Below, piece after piece: positions 11,369 through 24,729 of a stretch of DNA of 64,000 bases. Origin of the DNA: Cephalopachus bancanus (lineage: Eukaryota > Chordata > Mammalia > Primates > Tarsiidae); assembly GCA_027257055.1 (NCBI GenBank), contig JAPVLO010000146.1:1488001-1552000 (forward strand), written 5' to 3'. The notes beneath the pieces are model-generated. The model did not search any database. It was not told the origin of the DNA and saw only the letters and a list, made by a program, of their open reading frames with translations. The translations under genes were made by a program, and so were the position numbers. The first letter of the stretch is position 1, and every line of letters starts with the position of its first letter.

Positions 11369-13235
11369 GTACCTGAAAAAAAGGGTAAAGGGTAGAGATT
11401 CTCTGTTGCTTCTTCAACAAGTATTATGACTCTAGTGGTGATAATGCCAACAATATTTTGTTTAGTGTTTAATTTGTCAGGCAACTTTTGTTTCTTTTCC
11501 AGTACTCCTTAAAAGCTACCTTTTCCTAAAATGTACATTTATCGCTCTCTTTTTTCATTCTTGCATACAATTTCAAATTTCCAGGGTACTGAATATGAAT
11601 AAAACACAGACCTTATTCTCAATTAATAATTAAATAGACTATGTTAAAATTTAGGGAAATTGCTGGATTAAATGTTAATACTCCATCATATTACTTTCTA
11701 TGTGTGGTAAACCTGAGCATGCCTGTAACTTCACAGTTCCTATTTGGGATAACTGAAAATGACAGATTTGAAGTTTGATCACATATATTGTTTGATGAGA
11801 AGATAGAGGACTGAGAAGGTACAGCTACTAGAGTAATTACCTGAATATGAAGGAGGAGATGGGATCAGAAGCATAGCTGGATAGATTGGCTTGAACAAAA
11901 GGAAAAACAAATATGAAACTAGATAAGTTATTAGATAAGAAATTGGGCAGTTGGTTATTACTGCCTAATCCTTAATTTTCTCAAACACATATGAGGCCAG
12001 AGTATAAGAGTTTAGAAGTTGAGTTAGGGGGACTGAAGATATGGAATAATAACTGAAACAAATCCTCACATATACCTCACAACTCTAAAATACAAATAGA
12101 GATAGATAGATAAGAAAATATGAGAAGTGGCTGACCAAGGACAAATTAAAGGATTGGTGACTAGTTCTGCATGTACAGCTGAGAGAGTTGGAGACTAACA
12201 ATTTCAAGAGACTCCAGCGTGGGAGAACTGTGTGATGTCTTCTAGCAGCACTGAGACAGTTGAAATGTAGAAACTGAAAAGTCACTCTGCAGCATTTATT
12301 GAGGAGTGGGAGTTTTGATAGGTGGAATTATTGGAAAATAGCATTGGAAAGAAAATGTCAGTGCTAAAAAAGAAGAAAGAAAAGACCATATGGGTACTGA
12401 CAGAGTATGAGAAAATAGAGGAAATCCAGGAGCTGGAAAACTATATAATATAGTTTAAATATTTTTCTCACTGATTGTATGTTAGGGACTAAAATAAATT
12501 TAGTGTGAAAGTAGATAAATCATTAAGTTGGAATGACTTCTACTGTACAAAATAATAATAGTAGAAAAAACAGCTGCAATAACTTTCATCATTTTCCGTA
12601 TTTATTTTTATAAGCCAATAAGCACTCTTAATCCATAGCTGTTTTTCTAAACTGTATGTAGTATTCTGACCAATGCCTCCCTCATGATAACCAAATTTAA
12701 CATGCAGAAGTTTGAATTTTATAGAAGTAATAAAAGAAAAAGTTTAAAGTCAAAGAACTTTCATGCACAAGTATTATTGTGTTAGATGACATGATCTCAA
12801 TCAGTATAGTAGTGTGCTATTATAGTATAGTACAATAGTATGGCTCTATTTTCAAATTCTGGTTCTCTATGTAGAAATTGGGATCAAACTTTCGGCATGC
12901 AAAAGTTAAAAAAAAAAAACTTAATGATGGAATTCCAGTCTATATTTTTCAGCCATATTTTGAATTCAACCTTGCACACTTCTCCTTGACCTTTCTCTGC
13001 AAGATCTTGCTTTTAGTCCATTGTATGTATGCTCACATTTATTCTTGTACCTAGTGTGTGGTTTCTTTATGAGTAAAGAACCTATCTATCCTTCAACACT
13101 CCATTCACACATAAATTCCCCCCTGACACACCTTCTCTTCCTTCACAACTTACGAAGCCTACAATTAAGTTTACAAATTTGCCACCATGTGTTTACATTG
13201 GAAGCACTGTACAAACAACTCAGTAAGGTTTCATA
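11369..13235. other. unassigned intronic sequence
   Basis: AT-rich and without a repeat I can name with confidence. Short open frames at 11290-11484, 12085-12285 and 13021-13236 lack any recognisable product. Confidence 0.45.
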
Positions 13236-13239
13236 ACCT

Positions 13240-14345
13240 TGGTATATCAGTGTCTCACAGCTGTGTTCATGTCAATGTGTGACAGTGTCTTGCTGAGTGG
13301 CATTCATTTTGTTGTTGCATGTTTTTGTGTGCACAAAAATGTCAGAGCTTGAATTCAAACAGCGAACAAACATTAAATTTTTTGTTAACCTTGGCAAGAG
13401 AGGAAGTGAAATCAGGGACATCTTAGTTCAAGTTTATAGGGATAATTCCATGAAGAAAACAGCAGTGTGCAAATGGATTAAATGTTTTTCTGAGGGGAGA
13501 GAAAGCGTCACTGATGAAGAGAGGTCAGGATGGCCAGTAATGAGCAGAACTGATGAAAACATTGCACAAATTCATCAAATCATGCATCAAAATCATCAAC
13601 TGACAGTGAGAGGCATAGCAGACCAAATAAACATTGATAGAGAAAAAGCTGGAAAAATCTTAACTGAAAATCTTGGCATGAGAAAGGTGTATGCAAAAAA
13701 GGGAGCTCTTGCATCATGACAATGCACCAGCTCACACAGCACTGTCTGTGAGGGAGTTTTTTAGCCAGAAAGCAACTAACTGTATTGGAACACCCTTCAT
13801 ACTCACCTGATCTGGTCCCCAACTGTTTTCTTTACCTGACGATAAAGTAAATATTGAAAGGAGATCGGATGTGGTGGCACAAACCCGTAATCCCAGCACT
13901 TTGGGAGGCCAAGGGGAGAGGATTGCCAGAGCCCTCAGGTTCAAGAACAGCCCGGTAAAATAAAGGTGAGGCGAGAACTCATCTCTACAATAAATCAAAA
14001 AATAATAATAATAAGCTGTGCGTGGTAACACACACCTGTAGTTTCAGCTATTTGGAAGGCTGAGGCAGAAGGATCACCTGAACCCAGCAGATTGACACTG
14101 GGGTGGCCTTGAGCATGCCACTGCACTCCAGCCTGGGCAATGAAGTGAGACTCCAACTCAAAAAATATATATATTGAAAGGAAGACATTTTGATAACATT
14201 CAGAGCATCAAGAGTAATACAATGACAGCTCTGATGGCCACTCCCAAAAAGAATTATAAAATTGCTTTGATAGGTGGACTAGTCACTGGTGTTGGTGCAT
14301 AACTTCTCAAGGGGAGTACTTCAGAGGTGACCATAGTGATATTCA
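13240..14345 (+). pseudogene. mariner transposase relic, interrupted by an Alu
   Basis: A mariner-family DNA transposon copy. The transposase start is at 13339 (MSELEFKQRTNIKFFVN); the N-terminal DNA-binding part continues with KWIKCFSEGRESVTDEERSG and TVRGIADQINID to LGMRKVYAKK. The middle of the gene is then missing: the frame jumps to HHDNAPAHTALSVREF (Asp codon at 13718), shifts frame again to PSYSPDLVPN (Asp codon at 13809), and after an Alu at 13862-14170 resumes with GRHFDNIQSIK. Two of the three catalytic acidic positions are visible, but the region containing the first Asp is deleted. It has at least two frameshifts and an internal deletion and is inactive. Confidence 0.9.
13862..14170 (+). 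mobile_element. strepsirrhine Alu inserted in the mariner relic
   Basis: An Alu dimer ending AGACTCCAACTCAAAA, flanked by the duplication ATATTGAAAGG at 13851-13861 and 14171-14181. The mariner coding text continues directly across it. More diverged than the copies at 7231 and 15481. Confidence 0.9.
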
Positions 14346-15467
14346 GCAATGAGGTATGTGGTGGCTAGGATGAGCTCGCGAACTTAATTGTCATATCCCA
14401 TATGTATATTGTGTATTAAAATCCTTTTGTAAGTGTCTCTTTTAGCACTCAGTTTCCTCTTGGTGGTTACTGAAGTATATTTAATTTGTCATGGTTGACT
14501 ATTGGTTGGCCTTTTGAGGATAGAGTATCATTTGTATCTCTTTATTGTCCTGACTCACAGTATTCACAGTATCTACAATACCTGACATAGTAGGCACTCA
14601 ATAAAAATTTGTGCATGAATAAATGAGATTATAATAAATCAGTGAAATTTTAGATGTGTGAAAAGCTCCACAGAGATAGAGCTTCTGACATAATACTTCT
14701 GGCATAATGCAATACACAATATACTCACCCTGGTCTTCTTTGACAAAAGTTTTTAAATAGCCCAGGAGGTAATTTCTTTTCCAATGGAAGTAAACCTCTT
14801 ATTTATTTCAGAAATCAGTGGAAATTACTTCATAGTAATTCATCTTATGGCTCACATGTATTCCTTTTAGAAAAGATTTAGTTGGTTGATTTACTGATAT
14901 AATATATTATAGTCATTACTCTTATATTTGCATCTTTCAATAGAATTCCCTTTACATTGCCTGGTTCTTTTGAGGCACATTAGAATGACATGAGTTTGTC
15001 TAATTTTAAAATAATGATCTCTTTTGTTAGCTTTTCTTATGTTTTTCTTCCATTCTTGTTAGACTTCATACAAGATTTTACACACAATATGATGATTCTC
15101 ATTTAGAGATGAAAAATAAGAAAATTTGTAAAATTAGACTGTTCTGGAACTTTAGCAAAATATTCTGGATAGATGATATATTAAACTTATTATTAAAGTT
15201 GTCTGAAGATAGTGGTGTATCTTCTAGATATTCTATTAATTACTCAGCTTTATTCTACCACTTCTGAACATCATGGAGTATGAATTACTATCTTACATGG
15301 TACACCTGTCATATATGGAGACTTAAACTTCTAATCTGATACCCTGGTGACTTAGCTGGCTTGTTTCACTAAGTTGTGAATGAGAACTTGATGTCATGTT
15401 ACACTGACTCATAGTAAGTATACAACAAGCCTTCATAGCTTATCATCATTCAAATTTTTAGTACTGT
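14346..15467. other. unassigned intronic sequence with an L2 3' tail
   Basis: About 14535-14632 resembles the sense L2 3' end ('acctgacatagtaggcactcaataaa'). The remainder is AT-rich with nothing recognised. Confidence 0.45.
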
Positions 15468-15480
15468 AAGAAATAATGCC

Positions 15481-15766
15481 GCCGGGCTCGGTGGCTCAGC
15501 CTGTAATCCCGCGCCTTTGGGAGGCTGAGGTGAGTGGATTGCCTGAGCCCGTGGGTTCGAGACCCGCCTGGGCAGCGAGACCTCATCTCTACAATAAATC
15601 AAAAAATCAGCCGGGCGTGGTAGTGCATGCCTGTAATTCCAGCTACTTGGAAGGCTGAGGTGGAAGGATCACCGGAGCCCAGCAGGCGAGGCTGCGGTGG
15701 CTGGGAGCGGCCACCGCACTCCAGTCTGGGCGACAGAGTGAGACTCCAACTCAAAAAAAAAAAAAA
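15481..15766 (+). mobile_element. strepsirrhine Alu SINE, full length, young
   Basis: Starts GCCGGGCTCGGTGGCTCAGC and ends CCAACTC plus poly(A). The perfect 13-bp duplication AAGAAATAATGCC is at 15468-15480 and 15765-15777. It is nearly identical to the copy at 7231, including the 5-bp deletion in the left arm. Confidence 0.96.
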
Positions 15767-15799
15767 GAAATAATGCCTTGAGATTTCCAAAAATATGTA

Positions 15800-16040
15800 T
15801 GAGAAGTAATATAGAATAATGATTAAAAGTCAGCTCTTGATTTAGACAGAACTGGATTGAGCTCTGGCTCTGCCAGTTTCTAGCAATATAAGCCTGGGAA
15901 AATACAAACCACTTTCTTCATATATTGGGGATAATAATAGTAACTTACTTACAGGCTTGTCATGCAAACTCAATGAAATCATGCCCTTAAGGCACTTAAC
16001 ACTGCTCTTGGCACATGACAAGCATTTGATAAATAGTAGA
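15800..16040 (+). repeat. MIR SINE, sense
   Basis: Follows MIR: 'aatgattaaaagtcagctct', 'gagctctggctctgccag', 'tttcttcatatattgggga', 'taataatagtaacttactta', and 'cttggcacatgacaag'. Confidence 0.8.
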
Positions 16041-17933
16041 GAATGGTTTAAAAAAAAAAGAAAGAAAGGAAAAGGAAAGAAAGAGGGAAAATAAATTTAT
16101 AAAATTTTCACTTTTTTTTTTTAGCTTTTTAAAACTGCATATTCCATAGAAACTTTCCTCATGCTTTACCAGATGACAATTCAGAATAAGGTAGATCCAT
16201 CTTGCATTTTGTACAAGAGGAAATAATTTCTGAAGTACCAAAAAGATTTCATTATAAGGTAATTTCACAAAGCAATATAGTAGAGATTCTGGACAATGTT
16301 TATAAGGTTTGTTTCATAGTTTGATATGGTTGACCTTTAATGGTCATGAAATTGAGATTATTTTATTCCTTAAATTGGCTTCACTTTTTCATCAAATATT
16401 TTTTAAACTTCTATGTGCCAGATCCTGTGCTAAAATAGGGAATATAGTCGTTAACAAGACCTAAATCCTTCCCTCAATAAAATCTAGAGGCAAGATAGAT
16501 AAGTGAAAAAAATGATTACAGTATAGAAGGAAAAATATATAAAGTAACTATGTTGGTTTGATAATAGGAAAACATTTTAATAAGCCACTTAGTTATCACA
16601 CTTAAAGCTCTCTACTAATTTTAAAGTGCAGGTTTGTGAAAAATTAAAGTTATAAGAAGTTATCTGAATTGCCCAATAATAGATAAATGTCAAAGTAGTG
16701 ATAAAAATCATATCTTTTGACACTAAAGTTCAGAGTTCCTCCTGCTTCACTGTAGAATGCCTTTGGAAACATAAACTATGACAAGAAGAGGCAAGTGAAA
16801 CTGAGCACTGTTTAAGGTAGAAAAACATGGGTTCTTATAGCCTCTAAAACCATTAAAAAAGTCTTTCTGAATTAATAGCTGAAGAATATACATATTTGAC
16901 AATCTTAATCAGTTCATGATTCTGATGCAAACGAACGTGAAGTCTTTGAAATCTAAAAAATACAATAGTTAAAACATTACATAGTATTTTATACACGAGT
17001 GTCATAGGTTCTCCTGTTTAATCTTTTTAAAATCTTGCTATGTGAATCTGAAAGGGCCTCTAGCTAAAATTAATCAAGGTCAGAATATGAGGTGTGAATA
17101 CTTAGAAATATAAAATGGAATCTTTTGAATCAGTACTTTCCAATTGTATTTTCAGAAAATTAATTCTATAAGTTCATGCCTTAAAAAAAAGTTCCATTGT
17201 CAAATAAATGTAGGAGCTACTATACATCCTGTCCTTCTCATCAAGATACATATCATACATGAGCACTTTGAGAAATCTTGTAATGAAATGGTATTTTAAC
17301 TAGCATTTTCCAAATTTTGTTTATGATGGAACTACTCAAAGAATGTGCTTAAAACTCAATAACATGCCTTAATTTTCCATCTCTAACTTTGGTCTCTATT
17401 CTTTCAGTGAAATAAATATTTTCATTCTTGCTGAGTTTAAGCATAGAATTATGGTGCAAAATATGGGATTACCCAGAAGAGATCCTTGGAACTGAAAAAA
17501 ACATATTATAAGCATTGAGTTTATCTATAAAGAGGCAGACAGATGGGACTAGGAAACGTATGATAAAATCAACTAGGAATGAACGAATCTAATGAAGAGG
17601 CAGTGTTATCCAAGGAAAATGAGATGAGATTTCTCTCTCAAGTAATGACACTAATAGAGGGAATACATAACAATGGCTTATATAATTCAACAAATTTCAT
17701 GAACATTGATCACTTTTGCTAACTTTTCATCCATATTTTAAAATTTAATTCACTGTCTATTGCTTAGGAATCACTTCAAACAAAGCAATTAAGCTACAGT
17801 GTAAAGAGATGGAGTTGATAAGTAGCCCATTTTCTAATCTTCTATACGTTTCTATGTTTCCAACAATACATTGGCTTAGAACCCTTAGCTGCTGAGATCA
17901 AAGGAGATTACAGTTCTAGAGCTTCATTTATGT
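16041..17933. other. unassigned intronic sequence
   Basis: Opens with a purine-rich tract (16050-16090, A10 then GAAAG units). Otherwise AT-rich with nothing recognised. Confidence 0.45.
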
Positions 17934-18004
17934 CATATATATATGTGCATGCATGCATCTCTGTACATTATATATATATATATAAAATACACACATATAT
18001 ATAC
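17934..18004. repeat. AT-rich microsatellite with GCATGCAT core
   Basis: Alternating TA runs around GTGCATGCATGCATC, then TATATA and ACACATATATA. Confidence 0.8.
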
Positions 18005-18450
18005 CATGCTCTAATTTAGCACATGCTGAGTAGAAGACTCTCTCTTTTTCAAATTCCACTTTATGAATTGCTACATCCTACTCTTGCTCTGATATCTGTT
18101 TATTTGTCTGTTTCTCATCTTCATTTCCAGGTTGGTTATACCATTGTTATTTAATGATTATGAATCCATGACTTTCATATCTAATATGTTAACATTTCAT
18201 TAAACTTTGCTGTTTTTACCATTCTTTGGAATACACCCTCTTCATTAAAAGAATTAATTCTACCTATTACATGAAAGAAACAAGTAAATTATCTTATCTT
18301 TGTTACATAAAATATTCATCGAGATCTAGCAATGTAATGAGTGAATATTATAGGGGAGGTATTTAAAGACTCTTGTTAAAATAAAATATTACTACCTCAT
18401 TGTCCCGATTACACTTTTAAAGCCTTCACTATTTTATTTTTATTTTAATT

Positions 18451-18513
18451 TTTTATTTTTTGAGTTGGAATTTCACTCTGTCACCCAGACTGGAGCGCAG
18501 CCTGCTGGGCTCC
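18451..18513 (-). mobile_element. Alu fragment, antisense
   Basis: Reads TTTTTTGAGTTGGAATTTCA then CTCTGTCACCCAGACTGGAGCG. It jumps from the tail half to CAGCCTGCTGGGCTCC, so about 25 bp inside the right arm is lost, and the rest of the element is absent. Confidence 0.8.
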
Positions 18514-18794
18514 ATATAGTTATATTTTTATACAATACACATAAGTGTATATTATATATGTATCATTGGATTTTAACAGTAAACTTAAGAGATTGAGCAA
18601 GTTTTATTATATTTACATTTTGAGATGAGAATTCTACTGGTTTAAGATTCTGATACTGCTCTACTGAAATAAATTTAGAATTTAGGTTCACTCTATATAA
18701 GTGATTATAACACCAAAAGTAAAAGGAACCTGTGTTTTAGGCATACTTCTCTCAGAGAACAATGCTGTTTAGGGTATATTGAAATTTTAGCTCT

Positions 18795-18902
18795 ATAGGA
18801 GCAGAGTCCTGTGTTCTGGGCATGCTGTATCCCCAGTACCTAGAACACTGTCTAAACATAGCATTGGGCCTCAGCAAATAACTGTTGGTGAATGAATGGA
18901 TG
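18795..18902 (+). repeat. L2 LINE 3' tail, sense
   Basis: Contains 'gctgtatccccagtacctag', 'aacactgtctaaacatagc' and 'ggtgaatgaatgg', the typical L2 3' terminus. Confidence 0.75.
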
Positions 18903-19079
18903 CCTATTTCAGTCATTTTTTAAAAATATAATTTTTCATTAAAACAGCTGAACTCAGACAATGAATGAGAAAGGTAGTTCTAAAATCAAGATTTTCAATA
19001 ACAATTAGATAAAATTTTGTACCTTTTTAATTAATTTTTAAACTTATGATATGTTATAATCATCATATTTCCTCTTTTT

Positions 19080-19316
19080 CTTTTTTTTTTTTTTTTGAGT
19101 TGGAGCCTCACTCTGTCACCCAGACTGGAGTGCAGTGGCCGCTCCCGGCCACTGCAGCCTCGACCTGCTGGGCTTGGGCGATCCTTCCGCCTCAGCCTTC
19201 CGAGTAGCCGGAATTACAGGCATGCGCTACCATGCCCAGCTGATTTTTTTAGTTATTGTAGAGATGAGGTCTTGCCAAGTTGCCCAGGCGGGTCTCGAAC
19301 CCTCGGGCTCCGGCCA
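19080..19316 (-). mobile_element. strepsirrhine Alu, antisense, 5'-truncated
   Basis: Poly(T), then GAGTTGGAGCCTCACTCTGTC and the right and left arms up to CTCGAACCCTCGGGCTC, where it stops about 60 bp short of the Alu 5' end. The duplication ATTTCCTCTTTT is present at about 19067 and 19318. It keeps the CCAAGTTGCCC text, so it belongs to the group without the 5-bp deletion. Confidence 0.92.
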
Positions 19317-19488
19317 AATTTCCTCTTTTGATTACATTTTTTGTTAACGATTCACTCTTAATATCTTAGCATAGTATTTCTTTTTCATAGTTAGACAATA
19401 TTACAAAAAAAAGCCACAGACCATCATTAAAGGGACTTTAGAGGTTAACTATCTAGTACTCTGAACCGAAGTAGGACACCTCCTTTAT

Positions 19489-19552
19489 CAGCGGTTCTCA
19501 AACCAGGCTCATAAACAAATCACTGCGGCAGCCGTTTAAAAACAATTTTCTG
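19489..19552 (+). repeat. MER5-like hAT end
   Basis: Begins CAGCGGTTCTCAAACCAGGC, the hAT-type terminal motif, followed by 'aaatcactgcggcagc'. Only the 5' portion is recognisable. Confidence 0.45.
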
Positions 19553-22498
19553 AACTTGACATGAGAATTCTGTTCTAGTATTTTTCTAAATGTGATGATC
19601 AGTAATCCTATATAATATCAGTGATAGCTGATTGTCCAATCTGCTTGTGCAGCTCAGAGCTATCTACCGTGGGAAGCAATCCACACCTTTGGACCTTTCT
19701 AATTATTAGAAAACTTTTCATAATTGAGCCAAATTCTACCTGCCTATGACTTTTAAATAAAAATCGACTTTCTTAACTTGGAAGGTGTTTATAAAGGCAT
19801 TAACTAGATAGTCACTTTTTAATTGAGCATATATCTTATACATTTATTTGTATTTATGATATGTGTCACAATTTTGGAAACAGAATTGGAAAGAATTGTG
19901 TCAGAGACTATCATCTTGGAATTGGACCGAGTTATATTTTAACCCATTGATTATATCTGTAAAGTATCTGGTAGATTAAATATATTAAATATATATATGC
20001 CTGTTTATAATATATATATATAATAGTTCTACTTTTATGGTATAATACTTCTTGTTTTTCACACTGCTTTTATGCTAGACTGCTATGCCAACACTAGACT
20101 GCTAATCCCAAATTATGCATTTTTTTCAATAAACAGACTACACCCACTATTGAGTTTTGCCAAGAGCCACAACAAATATTTAAGCAATTCACCTTTTTTT
20201 AAGCCACAGCTCTCAGTTTTTCTATCACAGTGTAAGGTGGGATAAAGGAATAATAGCATAAAAATGATAAAACTCACCACAAGTAAGGAAAATGTCTTTT
20301 CATGATCTATTTTGTAGATATTTTCTCGTAATGTGGTTTGAACAGTTAAATTGAATAAATCTAGATAATTAAAGACCTGAGTTTATCTCTGGCAAACAAA
20401 TTATTCTGATATTAGAATTCCTAGTTTATGCCAAATTTTATTTCTACTGGAAAGTAATTTTTATATTCTCCAAGTAAATACTTTTACTGTTATTGTTAAA
20501 TAATTACTTACCTTTACGACAAAGACAAAACTTAAGAGAAATTTTATTTTGAAATTTTAAACAGTATTTACTTCTGCATTAAGTGTTTGTTGTGTACTGT
20601 TTGTATCTTCATTTCACTTGCTGTATACAAATTGTTTCTTCATTTGGGATTATTATGCATTTTGGTATTAAATCGTACATACATACATCATACATACATC
20701 TTGTATTGAAAAGTTGCTTCACCTTTTTAGTGCAATTTAAAGACATTGTCAGTTTGTAATTATGATATGAAAACAGAAAAATGAAGATGAAAAATGAAGG
20801 TGAGAACAAAAATATATTGAAAGTATTAGTTAATATGGTTTTCTTAAGGACTATATAAATTGAACTATAAAGCACTTTATTAGTCTTTTCATTATATTAA
20901 ATAAAATCTAGTCATAAGTAGTATTTAAACCCATAGAAATTTGCTCATAAATATTAATAGTCAATATTTTCTGTTAGCCAAAATGAGACTCTAGGAAACA
21001 ATTCATTTATTTTGAAAAACTAGGCAATTTCTTTTTCTCTGAATTGGAGGAATATATATATATATATATCTACCTCTTAATAGTAGCATAATTACTGTAG
21101 AGAATGACAGACTAAAATCTTAATATGCTTACAATGCTTTTATGTTCAATTTCTTTTCTTTTTATGATCATTTACATTTTTTACTTAAATTTATAAGCGC
21201 TAATAATTTTATAAATTTTTACATTTTTAATTAAAAAGTTTAATCTTTAATAATGTTTAAATCATATATTGAAGGATTACAAATTCTTAACTCTAATAGT
21301 ATTAGAACATCTACAAGTCAGTATTTCCTTATGAATTGAAAATAACTAGAACCATTGTCTCATGATATTGCTGAATAATAGTTTATAATATTCTGCAGTA
21401 ACAAAATGTCAGAGCACTGACCTGAAGCTAAGACCATATATGTATTTAAATTTGCGTTTAACTTATTAAAAACTCTAAAATGTAATGTTAATAATGGTAA
21501 TTAAATTCTTAAACTTTAGCAAAATAAATTGCATAGGAATAATAGCTGCTCTTCATTTCTTTTTATTTCAGAAAAAGTTATCTATTCAATTAGTTGTTTT
21601 GTTCATTAAGTCAAGCGTTAAGTTTCTTCAGTGCTATATTGACGATAGCATGCTTGATATCTTTGCTGATTTATTAAATATTTATAGTTCTAGTATTTGC
21701 ATACTTATGAGAATTACATGAAAAAAGATCTTTTAAATTGTTCAGTAAGAAAGACACAAGGATTTTAAACCTTATTATAGACAAAATCTTTAATTGTTTC
21801 TAGCAATATAGAAAAAATTGTTCAGTGAAGCTGGTAACGACCAACTAAAAGTAAACTAACTAGAATGTTTATTAACCATATTTTATCAGAAATTGGAAAG
21901 TGATCATTGAAACTGCCTACACCAAGATAACTGAGATTTCTTCTAAAAGCAACTTTCACAAAATTTTCTCCAGATTATATTATTTAGTTTGCTGTGACTC
22001 CTGTAGTTACAGTGTTATTATAGTGGTCTGGGGATCTGAAAGTCAAAGTCCTAAAGTGACTAAGCAGTTAACATGAGTAGTTGAAGTAAGTCAGGCTTAA
22101 GTACTTGGTAGTGTTGGGAGCTGTGGTCAACTGGAGATCACATGCTCCCATTAAAGACAGAAGTACTGATCAGCTTCAGATAGTTGTTGCCATACAGGAG
22201 TGCAGCAGGATTGTGCTAACTTTGCAAACAACTCTTTTGGCCAAAGAAAGTATAGCCATGGGTCAGATCCAAAGCTGAAGTAGTAATTATTATTGGAATA
22301 ATGACCCTGAGTTACTAAAAACTCCAAATGCTCAAAAAAGGAATAAATCATATTCTTATATCATTCTTTCTAAGTCAGAAACTGCTCATATGTTTTAAAA
22401 CAATGTTTAGTAATGTGAGTACAGATTAATCAGAATATTGCATTTCTAAAGTATTCCTGTTCATGAAGTTTTGGCTGTAATAATTTAACTGTGGTCAT
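19553..22498. other. unassigned intronic sequence
   Basis: Very AT-rich. Short simple repeats sit at 19978-20025 (TA), 20679-20700 (CATA) and 21052-21070 (TA). No repeat family, exon or RNA gene recognised. Confidence 0.5.
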
Positions 22499-22522
22499 GT
22501 GTGTGTGTGTGTGTGTGTGTGT
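22499..22522 (+). repeat. (TG)12 microsatellite
   Basis: Twelve uninterrupted TG units. Confidence 0.95.
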
Positions 22523-22648
22523 TTGTAAGTGTGTATTAAAAGCAAATTAAGCCTTGGCTCTGCCACATTTTTCTCAGATAATAAGCAAAATAATAGGGTG
22601 TTAAACAGAATTGTTGTGTAGAATACTATAAAGGTAATGGCATTATAG

Positions 22649-22947
22649 CAGGGGGTCCCAACCCCCGGGCCAGGGACCACTACCAGTCCGTGGCCTATTA
22701 GCACAGCAGGAAGTGAACAGCAGGCGAGTGAGGAAAGCATCATCTGTATGTACAACCACTCCCCATCACTTGCATTGCTGCCAATCTGAAGTGGAGCTGT
22801 GGTGGTGATGCTGGCACTGGGGAGCAGTTGCAAATACAGATTAACATTAGCAGTGAGGTTCGACTGCACATCACAACCCCCGCATCCCTTGGAAAAATTG
22901 TCTTCCACAAAACCGGTTTCTGATGCCACAAAAGTTGGGGACCACTG
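22649..22947. mobile_element. non-autonomous hAT transposon
   Basis: The left end reads CAGGGGGTCCCAACCCCCGG and the right end GTTGGGGACCACTG, which are inverted repeats of the hAT type. Flanking 8-bp duplications are CATTATAG (22641-22648) and CTTTATAG (22948-22955), differing at one base. The interior shows 'ggaccactaccagtccgtgg' and 'attgtcttccacaaaaccgg'. The 144-codon minus-strand open frame across it is chance. Confidence 0.88.
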
Positions 22948-22955
22948 CTTTATAG

Positions 22956-23702
22956 TGTATTATAAAATGTGCTGTTACTGAATTTTAAGTAGAACTTATT
23001 ATAAAAATACTAAATATATATTTTAAAATATCTTGCCCCATGTGGAAAACTTTGTTTTCTATTTCTTATATATATGACTATCATACTATCTAGATTAAGA
23101 AATTAAAATAAACTTTATTGAGATTGCTAGACAATGGTAAAATTGGTTTTGAATTTTTAAAAATAAAAATAAGTCTTTAAAATGCAAAGTTAAATAACCA
23201 TGATTGCTGTGTTTAATATTTACACTGGTATGCAGTGAATTAGGCTAAATTTTATACTTTCAGCTAGAAGTATTAGAGTTTCAGAGATTCTGTATAATTT
23301 ACCATGTGAAAGAGGATGGTTTCAATTTTGTTTTTAACTGATCAAATGTGTTTACAACCAGAAGAGCTTGACATTATTATACTTTTAAGAATAATTTCCT
23401 TGGAAAGGTAGATAAGATGTCTTGAAAAGAAACACCTTTCTTTATCAGTCTAATTTAAATATAAATGGTAGTTATATTATACTTCTCAGATTTATTTGTT
23501 TAATGATAAAGAACTTTTCTCATATCACTCTAAGTATAATAAAGTAGTACATATTGTGTGAATATGGAGTAATTATATATATGCTAACATCAATAACTAT
23601 GCAGAGGAAATCTGATGACAACTTTGTCCTTTTTCTGATCTAATAGCTTATAAATTTATGTGTATAAGATTAATTCAAGCTTTGTTTAAATTCATCTAAC
23701 TT
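22956..23702. other. unassigned intronic sequence
   Basis: AT-rich, nothing recognised. Confidence 0.5.
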
Positions 23703-23829
23703 CCTGGGCATGACAGTGTGTCCCTGTAGTTCTAGCTACTAGGGAGGCTGAGACAGGAGAATCACTTGAGCCCATGAATTTGTGTCCGTCCTGGGCAACA
23801 TAGCGAAAACTTGTCTCATAGTTAAATAA
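23703..23829 (+). mobile_element. old Alu right-arm or 7SL monomer fragment
   Basis: Contains CTGGGCATGACAGTGTGTCC, AGCTACTAGGGAGGCTGAGA and TCACTTGAGCCCATGAATTT, ending in GTCTCATAGTTAAATAAA. Only one arm is present and it is old; it may be a free fossil monomer. Confidence 0.7.
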
Positions 23830-24729
23830 AATTCATCCTACTATATATCACACTGCACATGCTTGTGTTTTCAATTATATGACTAATTGAACAGTATGTA
23901 TTTCAACATGTTCTTATATATTTTGTGGATATCTTATAGTCTAATACATTCATTCAGGTGCATAGTTTTAGAGTAATAGCTCTTCAAAATTTATATAAGA
24001 ATATATATATATACCTTTGAAAGAAAATGTATCTTTAAGAATTTCCAGGGAATTTAATTGTGAGCAAAGTAATCTTTACATTTTCTGTTATTGTTTATGT
24101 GGAGTATTGTCTTATGCTTTATCTTAGTTAAAAAAGCTAATTATTTTAAAATATTTACTTGGGAATTTTGTCTTATCTCTTCTAGTACTGAATTCTACGA
24201 TGATTTCTACAGTCTTATCAAATTTCTGGTTGCCCTCAGGCTGCCAATATCTGTATCATTTAAGTAGTTAGATATATAACTTAATGGAATTCTTAAGCCA
24301 TTGAATTGATTTCTTACCAGTGAAATTTATATTATTACAGAGATTGTTTAGAATCATATCAAGAACTCAATAAACAGAACTGGACAGCAGTTCTAGACAT
24401 AACATGCTGTGAACTTCCACTGGCATTGACTACTTAAAGTTTCAGCATAGAAAATAAATTACAGGAAGGAAGTAAAAATATTTTCAGTAACTTAAGAAAG
24501 TTGTTGTGATGATTTCCTTTTTTAACTATTTTACTTGTTTATTATGATAGATAAGAATGTGAAGATTTTAGAGTATTTCATGCAGTGTAAAATATTCATA
24601 TTATAAAGTATATATAAAAAGTATACAATAATTTCTTAGGAAAAAACTCAATAAGAAAAAGCTCTCTCAACTTTTGATAGTTGATGGTTATCAAAATTCT
24701 TATATCAAAGTTCTCATAGTATTTTAACC
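23830..24729. other. unassigned intronic sequence
   Basis: AT-rich; short TA run at 24001-24013. Nothing else recognised. Confidence 0.5.

Noticed and set aside
22495..22929. 144-codon minus-strand open frame
   Set aside because: It lies across a non-autonomous hAT transposon and a TG microsatellite (the tail is a run of Thr-His); not a gene.
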